NCBI RefSeq assembly: GCF_039537985.1
Contig: NZ_BAABBN010000004.1
Coordinates: 682,001 to 746,000 of the forward strand
Origin: Litoribacillus peritrichatus
Lineage (GTDB): Bacteria; Pseudomonadota; Gammaproteobacteria; Pseudomonadales; Litoribrevibacteraceae
Reading direction: 5' to 3'
DNA: 64,000 nt
A program made the translations under genes and the position numbers. The notes under the pieces were generated by a model that had not been told where the DNA came from, did not search any database, and saw only the letters and a program-made list of their open reading frames with translations. How positions within the stretch are numbered: the first letter of the stretch is position 1; each line of letters starts with the position of its first letter. Positions 1-9,492 of the stretch are shown piece by piece.

Positions 1-329
1 TTAAAGAAATGTTCCAAGTCATCGACGGTACTTTCAATAAAGGGTTTTGGGTAAAATTGACCTGCATTGTTCACTAACACGTCAACTCGGCCAAAGTGTT
101 CAAGTGCCATCTCTACCATTTTCTCACCAGTGCTGGAGTCCGAAATATCTCCCGCTACTGCAATGACGTTTTCACCACCGTTCAAAGATTCTTTGGCATG
201 TTGTAATTTGATGTCATCACGGCCATTGATCACGACGTTATCGCCTCGTGCGATGAACGCTTTTGCCATATCAATGCCCATTCCACCGTAAGCCCCTGTG
301 ATAAGAACGGTTTTTTGTTGTTGTAACAT
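1..329 (-). CDS. SDR-family NAD(P)-dependent oxidoreductase, N-terminal part (cut by window edge)
   Basis: About 109 residues are visible, read leftward from an ATG at 329 that is preceded by a good GGAGG ribosome-binding site. The N-terminus carries the short-chain dehydrogenase nucleotide-binding motif TGAYGGMG (about residues 9-16), and further on the NNAG motif of the Rossmann fold (LVNNAGQ). The catalytic Tyr-x-x-x-Lys lies beyond the window edge, so the substrate cannot be guessed. The gene is divergent from an AraC-type regulator at 604, a common arrangement in which the regulator controls the oxidoreductase. The family assignment is firm and the specific function is open. Confidence 0.9.
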   Translation of the reverse strand, partial: MLQQQKTVLITGAYGGMGIDMAKAFIARGDNVVINGRDDIKLQHAKESLNGGENVIAVAGDISDSSTGEKMVEMALEHFGRVDVLVNNAGQFYPKPFIESTVDDLEHFF

Positions 330-603
330 ATCTGTAACCTCCATGATTTTTTTCTAAGTTATTGCAGGCCCGCTGAACGTGTTATGGCTCATGTCCTGCC
401 AACGGTAAGAAAGATTAATGACTTCAATGAATAAATAATAATATTCATTAATGATCAACATGATAAATATGGTTTATCGTGTTGGTTTGCCAGTAGCGTT
501 CTTGCCTTACTCAATACAAACTGGCTTTGGTAATACGATAGTGGTTTAAGGAAGGCGTATGGGCTAGAATCGTCCGAAATTTGACGCTAATCGTTTTAAG
601 TTT

Positions 604-1437
604 ATGGATAAACTTTCGGCAGTACTTAATCAGTTTTCGATAACGACAGGGGTTTTCTACTCTGGGAAGCTTTGTGGGACTTCCAGCTTTGACTCGACAA
701 AAGAACAAGAAGGGCACTTGCACTTCCTGGAAAGTGGGAGCATGCGAGTAACGACACCCAGCGGGAAATTGTTAAACATTACGGAGCCTTCCGTTCTTTT
801 CTATCCCAAACCTTCGGTTCATGAGTTACGCGCTGAACAAGGCGATGACGCCAACGTCGTCTGCGCCACAATTCGTTATGGCACGGGATCAAACAATCCC
901 CTGGCAAACGCTTTACCGCCATTTGTCGCGATAACATTATCTGATGATGTTGCTCTTAAAAATACCGCACAATGGTTATTTGAAGAGGCGTTACAGAAGC
1001 GACAAGGCCGAGAGGCCATCATGAATCGATTAACAGAGATCTTTCTAATCACCTTATTACGTCATGCGATGGATTCTGATCTGGTCGATCAAGGGTTGTT
1101 AACCGGCTTGGCGCACCCTCAGTTAGCTAAGGTAATTACAGCTTTGCATGCCAGACCTTCGGAGAATTGGACATTGCAGGAAATGGCGAGTTTGGCGACC
1201 ATGTCGCGATCTAAATTTATTGAAACCTTTAAAGAGAAAGTGGGGTACTCGCCGGGTGATTATTTGCTTGAATGGCGCGTTGGGGTGGCGCAAACACTAT
1301 TAAAAAAAGGGAAACCCGTTGGCTGGGTTGCCAATGAAGTCGGGTATGAAAATGCCTCGGCTTTAGCTCGTGTGTTTCGTAAGAAGACCGGACAATCCCC
1401 AAGAGAGTGGCTGACCTTGAATCAAGTGGCGGAGTAG
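604..1437 (+). CDS. AraC-family transcriptional regulator with N-terminal cupin
   Basis: A 277-residue regulator. Residues about 1-110 look like the cupin-type AraC effector domain (short beta-strand sequence containing LESGSMRVTTPSG and FYPKPSVHEL). Residues about 175-275 hold the double helix-turn-helix, with WTLQEMASLATMSRSKF as the first HTH and VGWVANEVGYENASALAR as the second, ending in the typical GQSPREW. It is divergent from the SDR gene ending at 329 across a 274-bp intergenic region, and its natural target is probably that gene. Its 3' end overlaps the convergent LysR gene by 16 bp. Confidence 0.92.
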   Translation: MDKLSAVLNQFSITTGVFYSGKLCGTSSFDSTKEQEGHLHFLESGSMRVTTPSGKLLNITEPSVLFYPKPSVHELRAEQGDDANVVCATIRYGTGSNNPLANALPPFVAITLSDDVALKNTAQWLFEEALQKRQGREAIMNRLTEIFLITLLRHAMDSDLVDQGLLTGLAHPQLAKVITALHARPSENWTLQEMASLATMSRSKFIETFKEKVGYSPGDYLLEWRVGVAQTLLKKGKPVGWVANEVGYENASALARVFRKKTGQSPREWLTLNQVAE

Positions 1438-2309
1438 GTTTCGCTTAGCCGATCCCAAATAGCGGCAGCCACCTTTCCAACAGGTTTGTCAGTACGACGA
1501 ATGAGATACTGTTGAGAATGACGAACATCGAATTCATCCACATAAACTTGAACGAGTTCGCCAGCATCGAGTTCGTTTTCTATAGTATGTTTCGGCATAC
1601 CGCCCCAGCCCATACCCGCCATAATAATATCCTTTTTAGCCGCAAAATCGGTAACATACCAACGTCTGTTTTGTGGCATCAAATCGAGGGACTGCTTGTT
1701 TCGAGATTGACTGCTATCGGTGACGATTACCTGAACATGGGGCTTAACGTCATTGATTGATAGCATACCGGCTCTCTGAGCTAAAGGGTGAGTATGGTGC
1801 GCAACAGGAATAATCTTGACCCCTTTATAAGGTTTTGCTTCCATCTGATCGGGCTCAATACCCGTTTGAGTGGTAATGACCAAATCAGAGCGTTCATCAA
1901 ATAACCGCTCGATTGCGCCTCCCATTTGTTCTGTGGTCAAACGAATTTGCGTCGCAGGATATTCCTGTTCGATAAGCTTGAGCGTCTCAAGTACCGGCGG
2001 AAGCGGACAAACGGCATTGATGGAGACTGTGACTAACGGCTCTTCATAATTCGACAATCGTTTCGCGAAGCTGGCAAGTTCCTGGGTTTGTTGTATCACA
2101 GCCAGTGACTTCTCATAGAATACTCTTCCTGAGTCAGTAAGCTTTGGTCGGTAGCTATCTCTAGAAAAGAGTGATATTCCGATCTCTTCTTCCAGATTCT
2201 TAATCATCGTGCTAATTGCGGGTTGTGATTTAAAAAGCTTCTCTGCCGCTGAGCGAAAGGTCCCTTCGTTGACGACCGCATGCAGTACCCGGAGTTGTTC
2301 GTAAGTCAT
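1422..2309 (-). CDS. LysR-family transcriptional regulator
   Basis: A 295-residue LysR-type regulator of normal length. The N-terminal winged HTH is clear (FRSAAEKLFKSQPAISTMIK, residues about 18-37), followed by the linker helix and a periplasmic-binding-protein-like effector domain from about residue 90. It is divergent from the GST gene at 2440, with 130 bp of AT-rich spacer between them that probably holds the shared promoters and LysR box. It overlaps the 3' end of the AraC gene by 16 bp, tail to tail. The effector is unknown. Confidence 0.92.
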   Translation of the reverse strand: MTYEQLRVLHAVVNEGTFRSAAEKLFKSQPAISTMIKNLEEEIGISLFSRDSYRPKLTDSGRVFYEKSLAVIQQTQELASFAKRLSNYEEPLVTVSINAVCPLPPVLETLKLIEQEYPATQIRLTTEQMGGAIERLFDERSDLVITTQTGIEPDQMEAKPYKGVKIIPVAHHTHPLAQRAGMLSINDVKPHVQVIVTDSSQSRNKQSLDLMPQNRRWYVTDFAAKKDIIMAGMGWGGMPKHTIENELDAGELVQVYVDEFDVRHSQQYLIRRTDKPVGKVAAAIWDRLSETYSAT

Positions 2310-2439
2310 TGTTTAGCCTTTGATCATAACTTGAATGATAAATTTTAATTATTATTTAGTAAGAATAATAATATTATCTAATTAACTTGTTCAAGCTTAT
2401 CGTTTCTCGTAAGCAATAAAACAAAGAAGCGAGAAACCG

Positions 2440-3060
2440 ATGATTGACTTATATTCCTGGAACACCTCAAATGGCCGAAAAATATCCATTATGCTTGAAG
2501 AACTGGGCTTGCCTTACCAATATCATCCTATTGATATCAATGCCGGCGAGCAGTTTAGTGAATCGTTCCTGGCCATCAACCCAAACGGAAAAATTCCAGC
2601 AATCGTTGATCGCAACGGCCCGGATGGCCAACCCATTACGCTATTTGAGTCCGGTGCGATCTTGCTTTACTTGGCGGAAAAGGCAGGGAGTGAACTCAGC
2701 CCTAATGATCCGGGGAAACGTCACCAGGTCATGCAATGGTTAATGTTTCAAATGGGCGGTGTCGGGCCAAGTTTTGGTCAGGCCTTGCATTTTTATAAGT
2801 ATGCTCAAGAGCGTGTGGACTATGGGATTCAGCGTTACATGAGGGAAGTTCATAGGCTTTGTGGTGTCATGGATGATCGACTGAAAAACAGAGAGTATTT
2901 TGTTGATCACTATTCAATAGCGGACATCAGCATCTTCCCTTGGTTAGCACGCTGGGAGTGGTTAGATCTGGATTGGAAACTATATCCCAACTTATCTCGT
3001 TGGTTTCAGTTAGTATCGCAACGTGAGGCAGTGAAACGAGGATTAGAGGTGCTTGCTTAA
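2440..3060 (+). CDS. Glutathione S-transferase family protein (YfcG/YghU-like)
   Basis: A 206-residue GST. The thioredoxin-like N-terminal domain (residues 1-80) contains the WNTSNGRKISIMLEEL segment, with Thr/Ser/Asn in the place of the catalytic Tyr, and the glutathione-binding NPNGKIPAI and FESGAILLYL motifs. The all-helical C-terminal domain contains the YSIADISIFPW motif. The active-site pattern and length resemble the bacterial YfcG/YghU disulfide reductase group (nu class) more than classical conjugating GSTs; this is judged by eye. It is probably controlled by the divergent LysR regulator at 2309. Confidence 0.9.
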   Translation: MIDLYSWNTSNGRKISIMLEELGLPYQYHPIDINAGEQFSESFLAINPNGKIPAIVDRNGPDGQPITLFESGAILLYLAEKAGSELSPNDPGKRHQVMQWLMFQMGGVGPSFGQALHFYKYAQERVDYGIQRYMREVHRLCGVMDDRLKNREYFVDHYSIADISIFPWLARWEWLDLDWKLYPNLSRWFQLVSQREAVKRGLEVLA

Positions 3061-3155
3061 GTTTAGTAGCGTTTGTGATTGTGGTGGTCAAGGTAATTCT
3101 GAATGAGCTGCCAGCCAATCCCTGGCTGGTCAACTCACAGCAACTCTTTTCAGCT

Positions 3156-4871
3156 TTAAATGTAATAAAGCACCAAGTAAACAGCCAGTAACACCGCAAC
3201 CCAAACCACCATGGTCTCTGTTGGCCACAGTCTTGCGAAGTAACCTTTTGGTTGTCCTTCTTCGGCATCGTAAGTGTTTTGGATCATTCGCTTAATCGAG
3301 GTGATTAAGGAATTCTCCACTTTTACATACGTTCCGTGTATAGAGCACGCAACTCGCTTGATGAAGGTTGGCGCAAGCTTACGATAGAACCAATCAGCGT
3401 CCAAGTTTGTGGATGGCAACTCTGGTGGATACAGCTTTTGTAAGTTCAACCAAACGAACGCCAGAGCAGAGAAGAACAGCAATTGTAACTGAGTAAGTAC
3501 ATGAGTTACGTCGTATGGTGAGTAGTTATGCTCCCAAGGCAATAATGCATAGACGGTTTGAGCAGGGAAGCTGCCCAATACCACACAAGCCACCGCGCCG
3601 AGGGTCATAGCAATCAACATGTTCTTTGGCGGCTCGGTAGTACGGATGCCTGAATCATGAGCAAAGAATGCGAAGTATGGAATCTTGATGCCTGCATGGT
3701 GGAATACACCGGCTGCTGCAAACAGCAATAGTAACCAAACGACGTCATAACCTTCGGCAACTGCTGCGGCCATGATCATAGACTTGGATACGAATCCGCT
3801 GAACAGAGGGAAGGCCGAGATAGAGGCAGCGCCCACAATACAGAGGATAGTCGTCTTTGGCATGCTCTTATAGAGGCCGCCTAATTCAGAACCGTTAATC
3901 TTACCTGTCATATGCAGTACCGCGCCCATGGTCATCATTAACAGGCCTTTAAAGATTACGTCGTTGAAGGCGTGTGCAACTGCACCATTCAACGCCATTG
4001 CCGTACCGATGCCAATACCAACGATCATGAACCCAATCTGGTTAATTAGGCTGTAAGCCAATACACGGCGCAGGTCATTCTCGATTACCGCGAAGAAGAT
4101 AGGGAAACACGCCATGGTCACACCGATCCAAACGAGAATTTCTTCGCCCGGATAAGCTCGTGCAAATGCATATACAGCCACTTTAGTGGTGAATGAGGCC
4201 AGGAAGATGGTGCCGGAGGGTGTTGACTCCGGGTAAGAATCGGTTAGCCAGTTGTGTACAAACGGGAAAGCACACTTGATGCCGAAGGCAGCGAAGATTA
4301 ACCATGCTCCGATTTGCGCAATGCCATCGTGTTCCAGACCAATCTGAGTAAACAGCAAGCTGTCATTCACTTTGGCAAAGATTAATAAACCGGCAAGTAA
4401 AAGAACGCCTGACAGAACCTGAATAATTAAATAACGTACACCCGAAGCATAAGCTCGATCAGTACGGCGTGCCCAGATCAGGAATACAGAGGTAAGGGCA
4501 AGAAGTTCCCAGAAGATAAACAGGGTAAGAAGGTCGCCAGCGAATACCGCACCCACCGCACTGGCTGCATAGGCCAATCCGGCAACGTGTTGGACGGTAT
4601 CCTTAACATGCAGGGCATAGATAATGGCGATTAAAGCGGCCAAGTGGAAAAGATAGCCAAACATCAGGCTTAGCTTATCGATTTTCACCGGTTCGAGGGC
4701 ATAGCCCATGAACTCCATAGACCAGAACACACCGTGTTCAAGGCTCATTAAGTTGAGTGCGCCGACAATCGGTGCAGCGATCATAATGATATTGCGTAAC
4801 CAGCCACGTAAGAAAATCGCAGCCAATGCCCCCAGTAACAGGGGAAGGAAAGGAATCACATTACTTATCAT
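3156..4871 (-). CDS. Mrp-type Na+/H+ antiporter, third MrpD-like (NuoL/M/N-family) subunit
   Basis: A 571-residue polytopic membrane protein of the proton-conducting transporter family shared with complex I subunits NuoL/M/N and MrpA/MrpD. It shows the family glutamate in a membrane helix (FIFWELLALTSVFLIW, residues about 118-133), a central Lys/His helix region (IKCAFPFVHNWLTDSYPESTP), and the LRRVLAYSLINQIGFM helix. It has a longer, soluble C-terminal tail than the other two MrpD-like subunits of this operon and ends in a single extra membrane helix. It is the last gene of the operon and overlaps the 84-residue gene upstream by 11 bp. It probably forms one of three antiporter-like modules moving H+ or Na+. 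Confidence 0.88.
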   Translation of the reverse strand: MISNVIPFLPLLLGALAAIFLRGWLRNIIMIAAPIVGALNLMSLEHGVFWSMEFMGYALEPVKIDKLSLMFGYLFHLAALIAIIYALHVKDTVQHVAGLAYAASAVGAVFAGDLLTLFIFWELLALTSVFLIWARRTDRAYASGVRYLIIQVLSGVLLLAGLLIFAKVNDSLLFTQIGLEHDGIAQIGAWLIFAAFGIKCAFPFVHNWLTDSYPESTPSGTIFLASFTTKVAVYAFARAYPGEEILVWIGVTMACFPIFFAVIENDLRRVLAYSLINQIGFMIVGIGIGTAMALNGAVAHAFNDVIFKGLLMMTMGAVLHMTGKINGSELGGLYKSMPKTTILCIVGAASISAFPLFSGFVSKSMIMAAAVAEGYDVVWLLLLFAAAGVFHHAGIKIPYFAFFAHDSGIRTTEPPKNMLIAMTLGAVACVVLGSFPAQTVYALLPWEHNYSPYDVTHVLTQLQLLFFSALAFVWLNLQKLYPPELPSTNLDADWFYRKLAPTFIKRVACSIHGTYVKVENSLITSIKRMIQNTYDAEEGQPKGYFARLWPTETMVVWVAVLLAVYLVLYYI

Positions 4872-5115
4872 AGTAATCCTCCTCTCGCATCAAAAATGTG
4901 CGCATCCATTTAGCAATGAATACCAAAAGAGAACAGCCTACAAATCCGTATATGGCATAAAACGCAGGGATATTTTCCCAGCTGTGATAAATGTGTCTGT
5001 GTACAATAAAGTCTGCTACGACCAGCAGCGCACAGACCACGTAGAAGACTTTTAACATCTTACTGATGTTTTCCGGCTTGTCGAAGAAGCCTTGAGGTTC
5101 ATGCTGTTCAGCCAT
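4861..5115 (-). CDS. Small two-helix membrane protein embedded in the Mrp operon
   Basis: An 84-residue protein with two predicted membrane helices (residues about 20-37, MLKVFYVVCALLVVADFIV, and about 52-68) and charged ends (MAEQHEPQGFFDKPENISK and MREEDYYDK). The family name is not recognised. It is packed without spacing between two MrpD-like genes: its start follows the upstream gene's stop directly and its end overlaps the next gene by 11 bp. Translational coupling and a role as an accessory or assembly subunit of the antiporter are therefore likely. That role is inferred from position only. Confidence 0.75.
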   Translation of the reverse strand: MAEQHEPQGFFDKPENISKMLKVFYVVCALLVVADFIVHRHIYHSWENIPAFYAIYGFVGCSLLVFIAKWMRTFLMREEDYYDK

Positions 5116-6642
5116 TTAGCCTTCTCCATTTAAATGGGTTGAGACACCCGGGATCAGATTGATTAAATCGATCAGGGGCTGAGGATAGAAAAATAGTGCA
5201 AGACATCCGGTGGAGGTTATTCCAATCGCAATCAGCATTGGAAGAGGGGCTTCTTTGGTGTCTGACCAGGACCAGGGTTTAGAGTTCTCTTTCTCTCCCT
5301 CGTTCTGGCTATTAAAGAAAGCTTTGACCGGGATTGGTAACAGGTAAGCAATGTTGAGTAAGGAGCTGATCATTAATACTGCAACGATGATCAGTTTATC
5401 TGCGTCCAGCGCACCTATGGTGAGATACCACTTACTCCATGTACCGGCCATGGGTGGTAAACCAATAATACTGATGGCACCTATAGCAAATGCAGCCATG
5501 GTGATCGGCATTTGTCGGCCAAGGCCAACCATATCGCTGATGTTCTTTTTATGGCTGGCTACCATGATGGCTCCGGCACAGAAGAACAGAGTAATCTTAC
5601 CTACCGCATGGGTGGCAATATGAAGAGCTGAACCTGCCGCCGCAATGGAAGACGCAAGCAAGGCACCGACAACAATATAACTCAGCTGACTGACGGTAGA
5701 ATAAGCCAGTCGGGCCTTGAGGTTATCTTTTGTCATCGCTATGCAGGATGACAGTAAGATAGTTGCGGCGCCGATGTATAACATGATGTCGGTTGTGGCG
5801 AGTTCTTTAAGGTTGTCTATACCAAAGATATAGATAACGACTTTTAAAATACTGAAAACACCTGCTTTAACAACGGCAACGGCATGCAAAAGGGCGCTGA
5901 CCGGTGTGGGTGCGACCATAGCTGCAGGTAGCCAGCGATGAAACGGCATGATCGCGGCTTTACCTATTCCGTAACAGAAAAGAACAAGCAGTACACTCAG
6001 TACGGCTTTATTGTCTGTGTCTGAAAAGATGCCTCCCGCACGAAAATCAAGGGTACCCGTTAAGGTATAAGTGCCTAACACAGCAAAGAGCAGAAATGCG
6101 ATTGATGTGCTGAGCAGAATACCAAGATAGGTTCTGCCGCCCTGTTTAGCTGCATCGTTACCAGCATGGGTAACAAGCGGGTAAGTTGAAAGCGTCAGAA
6201 CTTCATAGAAGATAAACAGTGTGAGTAAGTTTCCTGAGAAACAGATCGCCATAACGGAACTGATCGCCAAAGCAAAGCAGCAGAAAAAGCGAGTTTGGTT
6301 CTCTTCGTTATGTCCTCGCATGTAGCCAATGGCGTAGATACTGGTAATAATCCACAGGAAGCTGGCCACCAGAGCAAAGAGAACGCCTAAGGGTTCAACG
6401 ACAAAGTTAAGTCCGATGCCGGGGAAAATATCAATAACGTTTAACCTGAGCTCGGTGCCCTGAAATGTGTAATCAGTGATCGCAAGAACGATACTGAATA
6501 ACACTACGGCGGTAGTCAGGGTGACGGTTTCCCTCAGATTTGGAATCTTACCCGTTGCAATAACGAGCAGGGCGCCAATGAAAGGAACCAAGATGGATAA
6601 TGTGATTAATTGTGAGGGTTCCACACCTTGCCAGAGATTCAT
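5116..6642 (-). CDS. Mrp-type Na+/H+ antiporter, second MrpD-like subunit
   Basis: A 508-residue polytopic protein of the proton-conducting transporter family. Family hallmarks include LFIFYEVLTLSTYPLV (conserved helix-5 Glu), GKAAIMPFHRWLPAAMVAPTPVSALLHAVAVVKAGVF (central Lys and the HAVAVVKAGV signature), and LAYSTVSQLSYIVVG. It overlaps the upstream MrpD-like gene by 4 bp and abuts the 84-residue gene. It is expected to be one of the ion-translocating subunits of the complex in the inner membrane. Confidence 0.9.
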   Translation of the reverse strand: MNLWQGVEPSQLITLSILVPFIGALLVIATGKIPNLRETVTLTTAVVLFSIVLAITDYTFQGTELRLNVIDIFPGIGLNFVVEPLGVLFALVASFLWIITSIYAIGYMRGHNEENQTRFFCCFALAISSVMAICFSGNLLTLFIFYEVLTLSTYPLVTHAGNDAAKQGGRTYLGILLSTSIAFLLFAVLGTYTLTGTLDFRAGGIFSDTDNKAVLSVLLVLFCYGIGKAAIMPFHRWLPAAMVAPTPVSALLHAVAVVKAGVFSILKVVIYIFGIDNLKELATTDIMLYIGAATILLSSCIAMTKDNLKARLAYSTVSQLSYIVVGALLASSIAAAGSALHIATHAVGKITLFFCAGAIMVASHKKNISDMVGLGRQMPITMAAFAIGAISIIGLPPMAGTWSKWYLTIGALDADKLIIVAVLMISSLLNIAYLLPIPVKAFFNSQNEGEKENSKPWSWSDTKEAPLPMLIAIGITSTGCLALFFYPQPLIDLINLIPGVSTHLNGEG

Positions 6643-8159
6643 GGAGACACCTCCTGCGTATTATTGATTTGAATTTGATCAGTCTGGAATAACCATTCGG
6701 ATGCACTGCTTGCCGCTTCCGTGGTGAGGCTCGTGTCGACGCCAAAATAGATGTTTGCCACAACCAGAATCCACATAGGAAGCAGCATCAACCAAGGGGC
6801 TTCCTTGATGTTCTTTGTATCTTGGTCGTCGGCAGGTTGTTGAAAGTAAGCTGCTTCAAGTACCCGGCCAATATACACAACTGCTAATAGCGACCCAGCC
6901 AAGACCAGTGCAGCAATCAACCAGTGATTTTGTTCCAGCGCGGCTGTTACTAAATACCATTTGCTGACGAAACCAACCGTGAGCGGAACGCCAATGATAC
7001 TCAGTCCCGCGATGGTGAAGGCCGCCATCGTGAATGGCATTTGTTTGCCAAGTCCTCTGAAGGCTTTGATGTCGACCGACCCGACTCGATAAAACACTGC
7101 ACCTACTGCCATAAACAGGGCGCCTTTCATAAGGGCATGGTTGAAGATGTGAATTAAACCTGCCATTAGGCCCGTCACACTGATCAGGCTCACGCCCAGC
7201 ACCATATAACCAATTTGTGCCACACTACTGTAGGCAAGCAATGTCTTTACATTGCTTTGAACTGTGGCCATGTAGGAGCATTTGAAGATGGCAACAATTG
7301 CCAGCACCATAAGAATGATGTCCATGCCCATTTCATAAAAGACGTGTTCTATTCCGAATATCGTGAAGATGAAACGAATCATCACGTAAACAGCAACTTT
7401 GGTGGCCGTACTGGCTAAAAATGCGGTAACAGCCGAGGGGGCATGGGTATAAGCAGGAGGGAGCCACATGTGCAGCGGGAACAATGCCAGTTTGATACTG
7501 ACACCGACCATGATAAAGGCCAGGCCTGTGTTGATCGTTCGGCTGCTGTCGTAGAAGTGAATCCGGTTTGCCAGGTCCAGCATGTTGAGCGTACCGGTTT
7601 TCATGTAAAGCAAACCAACACCGATGAGAATGAAGGTAGCACCGATCGTCCCCATCACCAGATAGCGGAATGCGGCTGTCAGACAACGTCGGTCTGATGC
7701 CAGGCTGACCAAGGTATAGGTTGCTAACGAAGAAATTTCCAAGAAAACAAACAGGTTAAAAGCATCGCCCGTGATAAGAATACCGGAAAGACCGGCCAGG
7801 CATAACAAGTGCGCTGTATAGAACAGGGTGTGTTTTGATTCCTCGATTTCTTTTTCTATGCTGTCTTTGGAGTAGAGCAGCACCAGAGTTGAAATGGCCG
7901 ACACCGCTAACAAAACAAAGGCATTGGCGGCATCGACACGCAGTTCAATGCCCCACGGAGCGGGCCAGCCGCCCACGGCATAACTCAATACACCGTCGGA
8001 TAAAGTGGTCGCTAGTAACTGCCAGGAAATGTAACAAGCCCAGCCACTGATAAACGTTGCGAATCCCCAGGAAAGTAATGAACGACCCAGCATAAGTGTG
8101 ATGGGCGCTGCGATCAGGGGCAGAATGATTGGAAGTACTGCCAAGTGCTGTTCAAGCAT
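6639..8159 (-). CDS. mrpD: Mrp-type Na+/H+ antiporter, first MrpD-like subunit
   Basis: A 506-residue polytopic protein, closest by position and length to canonical MrpD/MnhD. Motifs visible are LFVFLEISSLATYTLV (helix-5 Glu), IKLALFPLHMWLPPAYTHAPS and AFLASTATKVAVYVMIRF (central Lys), and LLAYSSVAQIGYMVLGVSL. Its start overlaps the stop of mrpC by 1 bp, and its end overlaps the next MrpD-like gene by 4 bp. It is an ion-translocating subunit of the antiporter complex. Confidence 0.92.
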   Translation of the reverse strand: MLEQHLAVLPIILPLIAAPITLMLGRSLLSWGFATFISGWACYISWQLLATTLSDGVLSYAVGGWPAPWGIELRVDAANAFVLLAVSAISTLVLLYSKDSIEKEIEESKHTLFYTAHLLCLAGLSGILITGDAFNLFVFLEISSLATYTLVSLASDRRCLTAAFRYLVMGTIGATFILIGVGLLYMKTGTLNMLDLANRIHFYDSSRTINTGLAFIMVGVSIKLALFPLHMWLPPAYTHAPSAVTAFLASTATKVAVYVMIRFIFTIFGIEHVFYEMGMDIILMVLAIVAIFKCSYMATVQSNVKTLLAYSSVAQIGYMVLGVSLISVTGLMAGLIHIFNHALMKGALFMAVGAVFYRVGSVDIKAFRGLGKQMPFTMAAFTIAGLSIIGVPLTVGFVSKWYLVTAALEQNHWLIAALVLAGSLLAVVYIGRVLEAAYFQQPADDQDTKNIKEAPWLMLLPMWILVVANIYFGVDTSLTTEAASSASEWLFQTDQIQINNTQEVSP

Positions 8160-8515
8160 TATATCGTGTCATCCTTGTTTTCAAATTCGTTTTCCTCAAC
8201 GGTGCCATACGCTCTTTTTATTCGAACAATCAGTGACAGGCCGACCGCTGTTGTCGCTACACCGACCACAATCGCAGTGAGAATCAAAACATGAGGCAGC
8301 GGGTTTGAATATTGGGTGATGCCCTCTGCGACAATAGGGGCGGTGCCACCACTGACTTTGCCCATTGAAATGTAAAGTATGAACACAGACGTTTGGAAGA
8401 TGTTGAGTCCAACGATCTTTTTAACAAGATTGTTGGCGGAGATAACAATGTAAAAGCCGGTCATCATCAAAAATACGACGATCCAGTAGTTGTAGTAGTC
8501 GAAAATAAAGTTCAC
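8159..8515 (-). CDS. mrpC: Na+/H+ antiporter subunit C (MrpC, NuoK-like)
   Basis: A 118-residue protein with three membrane helices, homologous in type to NuoK. GLNIFQTSVFILYISMG carries the typical MrpC core, and NPLPHVLILTAIVVGVATTA matches the conserved MrpC/MnhC signature in the third helix. It overlaps its neighbours by 4 bp and 1 bp. It is a membrane subunit that links the antiporter-like modules. Confidence 0.93.
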   Translation of the reverse strand: MNFIFDYYNYWIVVFLMMTGFYIVISANNLVKKIVGLNIFQTSVFILYISMGKVSGGTAPIVAEGITQYSNPLPHVLILTAIVVGVATTAVGLSLIVRIKRAYGTVEENEFENKDDTI

Positions 8516-9492
8516 TGGTTATTTGACCTCTCTACCTGGCTGCCAAAGGCGTAGAAAATACTGAGCATGACGGCAAATACGGTAATGCCTACGCCGAGTT
8601 CAATTATGATGATTCCATAGTGCTGGCCGGCGACGGGATCAACAGCGAGTTTGTTGTAATCCAGAAATTGACCACCCTTAGACATGCTATACAGGCCGAC
8701 GCTGGCATACAGTAACACCCCAAAAGCCGACATGAATTGTAAAAACTTTGGCCCAACCACTTTGAATGACTGAGGTAAACCGAACACCAGGGCATATAAA
8801 ATAAAAGCGGCTGCGGCAATTACACCGGCCTGGAAGCCTCCGCCGGGGCCAAAATCGCCGTGAAATTGTACGTACAATGCAAACAGCAAAATAAGCGGTA
8901 TGAGTATTTTGGCAACAACACGCAGAACATGGTGGGCCTGGAAGCCAACATCTGCTCCGCCGATTTCTTCTCGTCGTCTTACGCCCAGAAGGGCCAGAAC
9001 ACCAATGGCTGCGGAAAATACCACAACGGTTTCACCGAGCGTATCGAAGCCCCGGTAGCTCGCCAGCACGGAAGTCACCATATTCGGCAGGCCAACTTCT
9101 TTCGGCGATTCTTCAATGTAGCGTGGTGCGACGTGCTCATGAATTGGGTTGTTCGGGTCACCAAACGGAGGCATGTCCAGCGTACCGTAAATCAACGCTG
9201 CACCGGTAACGGTGACTACCAATAGCGGAAGAACGGTGGATCGCTTGTTTTCTTTTTCGGTTCGGCCTGTAAGTGCGAGGGTAACTAACATCAGCACAGT
9301 GGAAATACCGGCTCCAACAGAGGCCTCAGTGAAGGCAACGTCTACGGCATCGAGGTTGACGAAAATTAACGCCGACAGGAAGCTGTAGATACCAAACAGC
9401 ATTACGACTGCAAATAAATCTTTGAGGAAGATAACTCTTAACGCAGTGAGCGCCAGCATTGCCAGTAGAACCAGATCAATAAACTCCGCCAT
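8512..9492 (-). CDS. Fused MrpA C-terminal (DUF4040/MbhD-E-like) and MrpB subunit
   Basis: A 326-residue membrane protein that reads as a fusion. Residues about 1-90 resemble the DUF4040/MbhD part of MrpA (VDVAFTEASVGAGISTVLML). Residues about 140-190 match the MbhE-like segment (NMVTSVLASYRGFDTLGETVVVF). Residues about 205-320 match MrpB/MnhB (FALYVQFHGDFGPGGGFQAG and HYGIIIIELGVGITVFAVM). The large NuoL-like front half of canonical MrpA is absent here, and extra MrpD-like subunits downstream may take its place. It overlaps mrpC by 4 bp and mrpG by 1 bp. Confidence 0.88.
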   Translation of the reverse strand: MAEFIDLVLLAMLALTALRVIFLKDLFAVVMLFGIYSFLSALIFVNLDAVDVAFTEASVGAGISTVLMLVTLALTGRTEKENKRSTVLPLLVVTVTGAALIYGTLDMPPFGDPNNPIHEHVAPRYIEESPKEVGLPNMVTSVLASYRGFDTLGETVVVFSAAIGVLALLGVRRREEIGGADVGFQAHHVLRVVAKILIPLILLFALYVQFHGDFGPGGGFQAGVIAAAAFILYALVFGLPQSFKVVGPKFLQFMSAFGVLLYASVGLYSMSKGGQFLDYNKLAVDPVAGQHYGIIIIELGVGITVFAVMLSIFYAFGSQVERSNNQ

